Positions 55,901 to 64,000 of a DNA stretch of 64,000 nucleotides are shown piece after piece. The DNA is from Macquaria australasica (lineage: Eukaryota; Chordata; Actinopteri; Centrarchiformes; Percichthyidae), in NCBI GenBank assembly GCA_005408345.1, contig SEMN01000041.1, positions 1,171,501 to 1,235,500 on the forward strand, written 5' to 3'. Position 1 is the first letter of the stretch; every line of letters begins with the position of its first letter. Under the pieces are notes generated by a model. That model made no database searches. It was not told the DNA's origin and saw only the letters and a program-made list of their open reading frames with translations. The position numbers were made by a program, and so were the translations under genes.

Positions 55901-58900
55901 ACACACACTACGAAAGAGAATTAGGCAATATTCTGTTAAAATGCATAAAAAGATGTTTCCAAAACGTCTAACATAATGTAAAAGCAATACATTTTGAAGC
56001 AAATGCATTGAGGATGCATGAATTCACCAGGAGTCCTTCTGTACATTGTTCCAGGAGAAAGGGGCCGCGTATTTAAAAGCTTTTTTGCCCAACCCTGTCC
56101 TAACACTACTCAGGCCAGTTTAGACTCCAGTTGGGATAGAGAGAGAAAAATTGAGAGCTAGGTGGAAGGAATAAGGAACTAAATTGTCAACAATGTGAAA
56201 AATTGGCCGAGGGATTCACCAATTGCGGCATAAATTAGGAGGAGAGATTGTACAAAAATCATCACCATCATCATCATGGAGGGGGTGAAAACATGGTGTT
56301 AACATGGGGATCGTTTGAGGAAAGAGGTGGTTTGGTGTGTGGAGAGCAGTTTGGCTCAAAGGGAGTAAATGAAGTGATGAATTCTTGATTTGGCTTCATT
56401 AATGAAAATATTAACAGTAGCCCAGAAGGAGCCACTGCAACATACTGTTGTGTGAGCAGAGCATTCATCAAGTTGGAGGCCATCTTCAGTGTGGAGTTTA
56501 CTGATTTAAAGCTAGCACATAGGCAGCTACATCTGATTCACAGTGTCTACTCAGGATAATGGAATGGGCAATGATAAATAGCTGTGTGTGTGTATGTTTG
56601 AAAGACAAAGGCAAATGTCTAAGTTTGCTAATGGTGAATGCGACTGTTTTACTTAGAGAGGAAGGAAATGCAACCATGTAAATATAGCCATTTTTATAGG
56701 TCACTGACCTGAACATTTAGGTGCAAATGTTTTGGCAGCAGAAGGATCACCCTGAAGTGTATAGTATTTAAAATGTAAAATATAATAAATGGCAATCATA
56801 AGTAAAGTGTTGTCTTGAAATTGCTTATTTAGACTAGACGATTGTCCTAGTTGCTATCGATTACGTTTTTGTCAATTTTCACTGTATTTCTATCTTTACT
56901 CAAGTTCACCAAAAGAAAATCTAATTGAAAGTCTGTAATTGCAACGCAAACTGTCTCAAGTTCTGACTTGGTAGTGTTTTATTCTAAAGGAAACTGAGGG
57001 CACTGTGCTTTGTAGTTACACTTTTGGATTGGACAGTCTTAAGACCCATTACTGAATGGCTTTAAATACCCTCACTGTCTGGCTGCTGTTCAGTCAAAAT
57101 GAGTTCAGCTGATAACACTGGCCTTACATGGCCTTTCTTTGGTCTTCATAGCTGCAGGATAGTCTTGTCCTGCAGCCTGTCTTCATAGCATGACATTAAA
57201 GGCATTACAGTGCAAAATTGATTGCCATGAAATATGAAAGATTCCTCTGTTCTCCCCTGAGCTAAATTTCTCTCTGTCTTTTTTTGTCTCCAGCACGGCC
57301 AGTAACTCTCCACGCAGCACCCCTGGCAGCTCTCCCTCCTTGCGGCGCAGGGTCCTTGGGGGTGGCAGGGCCAGTGAGAGCGAGGGAGGAGGAGAGAAGA
57401 ACAGTGGTGGTGGTGGTGGTGGTGGTGGAGGAGGAGGAGGTTCAGATAGCCCCCTGCCCTCCATACCCTCTGCCTCCTCCCTCACATCCGCCTACCCACT
57501 TGCTTCTCGCCACTTCAGCCGCAATGCCAAGGTAACTCAGAATATCCACTGACCAAGGTGATATGTTATACATGGGTGCTAAGCTTAAATCCTAAAAACT
57601 GCTGCTGCCAAGAGGTCTAGATATGCAGACATGGAGAGGTGAGGCTAAAGACTTGAACTTAATACCAGTGTTCCTGTTCAATATGCAGTCTGATTACTAT
57701 GTAAGCTTTATGTGTGTGAGTAAAAGACTCAAATCTCTTTCATATGATCCCAATGACATGACTAAATCAAACATCTTGGTTTTATACCAAGACTTTTCTA
57801 CAATCTTGTGGTGTGTCCTTATCAAAGACTTGAATAATTTTCAGGATGACTTTGTAGACTTTGTAAAACCACATTTAATAACAAGCTAACAAACAGTTGT
57901 GCATGAATGCACCATTCTGGCAGAATCTTTAATCAAGCTGGACTTTTAACTGCATATTCAGTTAGACTTTTGAAAGAAATGAACCATAAATAAACAGCTT
58001 AAAGACCAAAAACGTTTCTGGGTGGGGAAAAAGGGCATCCCACTTCCGTGCCAGTAAATTCTCATCTATGTGTTTTCATCACCTTGCATCTTAGCCATGT
58101 GAGCTATTACAATGTTGAGTGTTTCTGTCAACAGACTGCAAAATGTTTGCATGTTTGCTCACTGTTAATTTACCTAGACAGTGTATGTAATCCTGTGTAC
58201 CTGGGGGTTTTGTTTAAGCTTTCACATGTTATTATTTCAGGCTCATTGTTATGAAAAGAACAGCTTGTTATACTATTGACTGTTCATTACAGCTGGTCGG
58301 TTACATAGAACAGGTTCAGCCTAGGGACTGGACTGGCAGGATCACACACACAAATACAATCCTAACAAATACATCCTAACAAAAGAGGGTTACTTCACCA
58401 AAACTACGTATGCTGCTAGATATTCCATAACTGTATAAAATCAGTTTGTACTTTAACATTTTTATTGTTACAGAGAAATCTGAGTACTGTTCATTCCTAA
58501 ATATGATGTTCTTTTCTTTACAGAAAATGCAGAGCTGGTACAATGTAAGTATATATTAACAGGCCCTCATTATATATTTTCACTCCAGGGTACTTGACTT
58601 TGCTGATGTTTGTCTGCTTAGTTCCAGGCGGGTGGAACTAGTTGAGTCAGTAAAATGCTAATCATTGGTATTGAAGAATTTTACTGTTCATACTTTAGGT
58701 GTTTAGGTGTTCAGTGTTTTTCTCACTTGCTTGACCAAATATCCAAGTCCAGCCCAAGGCTAACCACTGTTGTGCAGGCTAGTTGTGAAGTAGAATACCA
58801 CGTTCTCCTTTCTCCTTCCTGGCCTCAACCTCAGGTTCTCAGTCCTACATACAAACAGCGGAACGAGGATTTTCGTAAACTCTTCAAGAAACTTCCTGAC

Positions 58901-61900
58901 ACAGAGCGACTTATAGTGGGTGAGTGAGACACATAGGTGGCAAAGACATGTTGGCATATGATAAACTCTGTATGGGGCGAGCTACACCTGTGTCACCACG
59001 CACTTAATAAGATTAAATACTCAGCAAAACTCCTCACTTAAAAATCAACCTCTTGAATTGTTGAAATGATTCCTGATACAGGTGTCTCTCTGTTAATTGA
59101 CCTCTTTTCTTTTCCTGTTTCTTTCCTCAGACTACTCTTGCGCTCTGCAGAAGGACATACTGCTTCAGGGCCGCCTTTATCTGTCAGAGAATTGGCTCTG
59201 TTTCTACAGTAACATCTTCCGCTGGGAAACCACTGTTAGTCATGCACACACTGTGTACACATTTGCACGCGCACAGTCAAACATGTGCCTGTTATAACCT
59301 GGTTAATGTCACACCTGCAATCAGATAAGAAGTTCTTTTAATGCACTTGTTTGCAAATCAATATAGATACGCTCAGGCTCTTGGTGAGATAAGAGTATTG
59401 CACACTGAAGCATACACACAGTAAATCTCTCCCCTTCTCTATTTAGATCACTATCCTGCTGAAAGACGTGACCTCTATGACCAAGGAGAAGACTGCCAAG
59501 CTCATCCCAAACGCCATCCAGATCAGCACTGACAATGAGAAGGTCAGACTCAAGCACAAATAATATTGAGCCCTAGTTTGGGCCCATTTTGTTTTGTTTT
59601 TTTGTTATGTTTTGTTTTTAATCCTTTATTTAGCCAGGAAGGTTCCCTTGAGATACAAGATCTCTTCTTCCAGGGAGTCCTTTTCAAAGAACTGAAGCCT
59701 TTTAATTTTTGTCCATTTTACCAAAAGCACATTTCTGTAGTGTATTAACACATTCTCCTTCCCTTACAGTTTAAGTTAACTGCTGATACAAAAGCATGAA
59801 AAGTGTTGTTGATACAGTTTCCTTTTAAATTATAATTTTTTGCCAGTGAAGCAGAATGAAATGAGCTGACTCAATCTTATCTCCACTGACCATGACAAAG
59901 AAAACATCCAAACAGAGAGAAACCATCCGTCAAATCCACTGTCACATTTTTCTTCTGTTTTTCCCTTCCTTTCCTTCCTCCTTCCTGTCCCACTGATGTT
60001 CACCCTCACAGCACTTCTTCACATCTTTCGGAGCAAGGGATCGCAGCTTCATGATGATTTTCCGTCTGTGGCAGAACGCACTGTTGGACAAGGTACAACC
60101 TCCTCGCCCACCCTCCTGCCGGTTTATGCTGCTGCCTGGTGTGACACGGCTAGTAGTTAACGTCTTAGAATAGAACACATAGTCAAGAAGCAGGAGATGG
60201 CCACAAACACAGGTTTGGGAGAACAATTTAAATCCCTGTTATTTGCTGAGTTTGAATATAGACATTTATTTGGACAGCGTTGGTGCAGAAACACAGCAGC
60301 TTAGTATTGAAGCACATGGCAACAGAGGGCAAGATGAAACGTGTAGTGGAAACATTGCAAGATACTGACTCATCAGCGTCTGGTTTTGACTTATACTGTT
60401 TCACCTGCGAAAACTAAGTTGCTGCCAAGAACAATCATCCAATGCTACATTGTGATTAGAATCAGAAGTGTTAACTTCAAACTTACTTTGAAGTTACTAA
60501 TTTTCTGATATGATGGATTCAATTTAATTTGTAAATAATCGTGCACAATTTCAAAGTCTGACAACAAGAAAAGACCAGAAATATGTAGATTGACTGTTAA
60601 ATGTCATTGGTCCCTTCTGAATTTATTCACTGTATTATGCAGGTAATGAACTGGCTGTGTCCTGACTGGTTGGATCTCCCTATTTTCACTCCGTCATATC
60701 CGTCATTATGTGGTGTTCATCCTATTTACAGAATTCGGTGGCATTCGAGGGGCATTGAGAATCAATGAAAACTGTCGCACTATATTACACAATGAACAGA
60801 GGCATCCCAGACGTGTGAATACACCTCTCTCACTGTTAGCCAGACTAGCCATACAGTCTGTACCAACTGTCTACATATACTACTAAAGTATACATGAATG
60901 CAGGAAATAGAGAGTTGTTGTGTAGTATACATGAATGTAGATATCAGCAAATCAGTCATTTTAATTGTATTGTAATTAACTATTTAATAAGAGTTTTGTG
61001 TTTGTTTTGCAGTCTCTTTCCCCCAAAGAGCTCTGGCACATCGTCCACCAGTGTTACGGCACTGAACTGGGCCTTACTAGTGAAGACGACGACTATGTCT
61101 CCCCCACCGCCGAACACATGAATGGCCTACTGTGAGTGTTCCTGTGTAAAAACATGCCAATATATGGTGCAGTGCCTGTTATTTGAGAGTCTTATATTGT
61201 TGATGCATGTGTACAGGCATGTTAACACAATTAACAGATTGAAAGAGTTATTAGTCTGTGTGATGGTAATGTGTAATTGGTCATTTCCCTCTGTATACTT
61301 TGTGAAATTTACAATGCATTTGTATGTTAGAAACAAAGTAACATTTTTGGAGTAAAGCTTTTTTTTTTTTTTTTACTAAATACTATTGATTGTCAAATAA
61401 AACAAACAAACTACTATGCATCATTAATCATGCTGTTTCTTCCTTTGCTAGCGCTGGAAATTTTGTTTACTAAAGCATCAGTTATGTAAATGACTATCTT
61501 ACTAATATTACAAAGGTGAGAGAGAGACGGAGAGGCCAAAATTGTATGTTTGTTGTGGTTATTTGCTAAAACAAAAAGCAGTAGAGAAAACAATCCTCAT
61601 CATGTTTTCTGGTTGCATGAATGTGCAAATACACCATACCAACTTACATATATGTAGCTTGAGGGGTTAGTTTGCTCTTTTTTTTTTTTTACCAAAGAAG
61701 CGGATCCACGCTTATTAGGAGACAGAGCTTGTTTGTGTGTGTGGGTTGTTGTTGTTTTTTTGTTGCAGATCCTATCGAAGTCATTATTAAAGTTTTATGA
61801 ACTAGTGTTTTTAACGTCAGCTAGCATAACGATTATTGCATTAAATGCCTGGTCGGTTAAAGATTTCCCACCCCTGTCCCTAAGTTCTCTAACAAACACT

Positions 61901-64000
61901 TGGCTCTTTCTCTGTGTCTTTCTCTCAGTGTGACTTTCTCTGTATGTGTCTCTGTCTCACTCACTTTCACTTCCTCTCCCGCTGTTCCCCAGGCCAGGAG
62001 ACGATTCAGTGTCAGTCACAGATCTACTAGACCTGAGCTCAGTGTCGGTTCCCTCCACGGGCAGCACCCCCCCTCCCCTGGTGCCCTGCGGTCTAGCCAG
62101 CCCTCCCTCAGCTACCAACCTCGGGGGCTCCTCTCCTTCTTCCTCCGCCTCCTGTCTTCCCATAGAGGTGCCTTCCTCATCTGGACGCAGACTCAGCTCT
62201 GACCCCGTCGAACTCAGCCCACCCAGCTCATACAGCTCGCTGCCATCCACCACTCCCACCAACGCCTCTGCCTCTGCTCCGGTCTCTGCTGCTGCCTCCT
62301 TTGTAAGTGTACATCCATATGTACTAAGGCATACAACATTGCAATAGCTAGTCTTCAATGTAGTGTTATGCATAGTCTGATTGCATTAGAGGTCATTTTT
62401 TTTTATTACTTCATGTGCAAGACAGTAGAGCAAGAATAATAAAAGGCCTGCACCACCTGCAAGGCTGTCGATGTCATTGTGCTTATTGAAAAAATACAGG
62501 TTATCCCATACAGCTATGGAGGGTCAGTACCAAATGCTTCAACTAAGTTATCAGTTTCAGCACAGACAAAAAAGTCCGCTCACTATTTGCAGACAGCTGG
62601 CTAGCTAACGTTAGCTACATGGCAGGGATGGACTAGATAAAGTACAACCCACACTCTGCCCCGGCGACTCCCATGGCTTCATCAAAGATAATACCTCGTC
62701 AACAAACTCAAACCGAGAGCTCAGAGGAGTGTGCAGGGTTTTTTTTTTCTTCAGTCTGTCCCTCTCGTAAATGTGAGAGATTCACTACTAGACAGCCAGA
62801 GACGGAAGACACCTGGAGTCACGACAGTCCCGTAAAGTGCGACATGTGCACATGTAGTGTAACTATTTACGTCACAATTTACGGGACTGTTGTGACTCAA
62901 GACAGCTAATGTAGCAGCTATCATCTTTGTTACTTTTTGATTAAAAATAACCTTTTTGTGCATGTTAATTTAATTTAATCTTTAATTTCCATGATGTAGA
63001 CATTTTACACATAAAATCTAAACCTACAGCACATTTTTGTGCAGTGTAATCATTGTTCCACAGATAGATCTGATGGATTCTGTGTTTGTGTGCTAGCAAG
63101 TAAATAATGGTATCTAGCCAGCTGTGATTCATGTTGTATTTGATAAACAAATCTGATTTGTACACTTGAAGCATATCAACAACTTATCCAGTACAAGCTG
63201 GCATTAGTAGTGCTTAGTAGTTTTAATTTTAACACTCAAGTTGATGCACTACTTTGTCTGCTGGAGTTGTTCTCCTTAATCAACTATTAACTGCCTTTTG
63301 AAACACTACTGACATGACCTTTCTAGAATATTTGTGTCTTAGTAAAGCTTGATACAAATGTGGCCCTGTCTATACCAGTGATAGTTTATTCATTAATTGG
63401 ATTCAAATGACTGTGTACAAAACAGTCACTTTATTACAAAAATATATAATCTAGGGCAAGGCAGGTTTATTTGCATAGCGCCTTTTAAACACAGCTCCAA
63501 TGCTTGTGTAAGACAAAAATAATGCATTAGATCAACATTTAAAAATACTAAAATAAATTAAAACAGAAAAAAATGAAGTTAAATATAATACAAATAGACA
63601 AAAAATTCTACACAAGAAATACAGGATGTATATAAGTAAGGATGTGGTTCTATGTCCAATCAGTTCTACTCAAAAACAGCTGCTGTCCCTGTTTCCCCTG
63701 CAGTCTTGATCTTGATATGGACAGATCAAGCCCAAGCCAAGCTAAAGAGAAAAAATGGAGTGCTGTGTTGACTGCGTGTCGGTTTCAGATTAATTGCACG
63801 GCTGCAGTGGTATGTCTGCTCAGGCCGCGTCAACACGAGGTCAGCTCAGCTGAGGCCTCTTTCCTCTCAAGTCATATGACAATGGGGTGATTTCCCTACA
63901 AACCTCTCGCTAACTGTCCTCTGGTGCGCTTTTTTCCCCCCTCACTGCATCAGAATCTGGAAGAGGGAGGGGACAGCCTCCCCGAGTCAACCAATCACAT
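49517..64000 (+). CDS. gramd1a: GRAM domain-containing protein 1A (Aster-A), 5' part, cut by window edge
   Basis: Exons: 49517-49986 (long first exon), 57294-57531, 58524-58544, 58835-58919, 59131-59234, 59447-59542, 60012-60092, 61013-61131, 61993-62302 and 63954 to the edge; phases match. GRAM domain: VLSPTYKQRNEDFRKLFKK, LIVDYSCALQKDILLQGRL, ENWLCFYSNIFRWETT, MTKEKTAKLIPNAIQI, HFFTSFGARDR, IFRLWQNALLDK. A linker follows with LGLTSEDDDYVSP and a Ser/Pro-rich exon. Aster proteins sit in the ER, bind plasma-membrane phosphatidylserine and cholesterol through GRAM, and move cholesterol with the ASTER domain, which lies beyond this window together with the transmembrane helix. EDDDYVSP and the MFD short start favour GRAMD1A over 1B/1C. 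The last exon (NLEEGGDSLPESTNH) is cut off. Confidence 0.9.
54400..54864 (+). promoter_or_regulatory. GC-rich putative promoter/5' UTR of the short gramd1a isoform
   Basis: CpG-containing, pyrimidine-rich sequence directly upstream of the MFD exon, in contrast to the AT-rich surroundings. No TATA box assigned. Confidence 0.5.
54865..54872 (+). CDS. gramd1a: Alternative short first coding exon of gramd1a (Met-Phe-Asp)
   Basis: ATGTTCGA followed by donor GTAAGT. With exon 57294 it reads MFDTASNSPRSTPGSSPSL, which matches the start of mammalian GRAMD1A (MFDTTPHSGRSTPSSSPSL). Phase 2 fits. It lies just 3' of a GC-rich stretch at about 54440-54700 that is likely the promoter and 5' UTR. Confidence 0.83.
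57405..57443 (+). repeat. Coding (GGT)n(GGA)n trinucleotide repeat in gramd1a
   Basis: Encodes a run of 12 Gly inside exon 57294-57531 (N-terminal disordered region, before SDSPLPSIPSASSL). Likely length-polymorphic but frame-safe. Confidence 0.9.
58524..58544 (+). CDS. gramd1a: 21-nt micro-exon of gramd1a
   Basis: Acceptor TTTACAG, donor GTAAGT, phase 0 to 0, encoding KMQSWYN. The equivalent residues (KMQSWYS) occur in mammalian GRAMD1A just before the GRAM domain. Confidence 0.85.
59617..59690. repeat. Teleost dispersed repeat fragment in gramd1a intron
   Basis: Contains CTTTATTTAGCCAGGAAGGT and TTGAGATACAAGATCTCTTC, resembling the frequent fish TTATTTAACCAGG..TTGAGAT repeat; short fragment. 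Confidence 0.6.
62816..62898. repeat. Inverted repeat (21-bp arms, one mismatch)
   Basis: Arms 62816-62836 (GAGTCACGACAGTCCCGTAA and one more A) and 62878-62898 pair with one mismatch. The loop holds the perfect palindrome ACATGTGCACATGT (about 62842-62855). Confidence 0.85.
63455..63590. repeat. Teleost dispersed repeat (GGCAGGTTTATTTGCATAGC type), diverged copy
   Basis: Relative of the copy at 41115-41290: GGCAGGTTTATTTGCATAGC followed by CTTTTAAACACA and an A-rich tail. Confidence 0.65.

Larger units (their letters stand above)
49987..57293 (+). other. Large 5' introns of gramd1a
   Basis: Apart from the MFD exon and its GC-rich upstream block I see no coding exon. ORFs such as 53061-53246 and 55164-55439 have no family features. 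Confidence 0.6.
62303..63953 (+). other. Intron of gramd1a with inverted repeat and dispersed repeat
   Basis: Contains the hairpin at 62816-62898 and a dispersed repeat at about 63455-63590. A CCCCTGCAG acceptor at about 63702 fits no in-frame exon (phase 0 gives TCT TGA), so I placed the next exon at 63954. Confidence 0.55.

Noticed and set aside
63642..63890. ORF after a CCCCTGCAG acceptor as gramd1a exon 10
   Set aside because: The previous exon ends in phase 0, which gives TCT TGA at once; the acceptor at 63953 gives an open frame instead.

Overview
The window is vertebrate nuclear DNA, almost certainly from a ray-finned (probably percomorph) fish. The genes are split into many exons with GT/AG introns. 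The intergenic repeats are of teleost type, and the recognisable genes (dnajc28, kcne1, scn1b, gramd1a) are vertebrate orthologues. I saw no prokaryotic genes, CRISPR, tRNA or rRNA.

Region 1 (about 0.6-27.3 kb, minus strand) is the unusual part. One continuous set of exons can be followed in frame from an ASC-like pyrin domain (PYD) exon at 27325 to a CARD exon ending at 631. In between are 13 more complete PYD exons, each followed by a small linker exon, then one truncated PYD fused to its linker, then a FIIND (ZU5-UPA) module. My splice model has 38 coding exons, 5721 nt and about 1906 residues, and the phases match at every junction. The product would be (PYD)14-FIIND-CARD with no NACHT and no LRR: an inflammasome-sensor-like protein resembling NLRP1/CARD8 at its C-terminus and ASC at both ends. 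The last ten PYD cassettes (5.1-19.1 kb) are nearly identical tandem repeats of 1.24 kb, or 1.6-1.76 kb where a SINE or an extra intron segment is present. They amplified recently. Each cassette is frame-neutral, and each carries an in-frame stop overlapping an AATAAATAAA signal just past the PYD donor site.

Region 2 (27.3-33.4 kb) is flank and transposon DNA: a (GA)n tract, a 2.65-kb TIR-bounded DNA element holding a relic C2H2 zinc-finger ORF, then an AT-rich/promoter-like stretch.

Region 3 (33.4-35.5 kb) holds dnajc28 (plus) and kcne1 (minus), tail to tail; both are human 21q22 genes.

Region 4 (38.4-64 kb) holds scn1b (minus, five exons, 216 aa, complete) and gramd1a (plus, running off the right edge), head to head; both are human 19q13 genes. 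gramd1a has two alternative first coding exons: a long Arg/Ser-Pro-rich one at 49517 and a three-residue MFD one at 54865. The rest of the window is introns and intergenic DNA with scattered microsatellites and teleost dispersed repeats.
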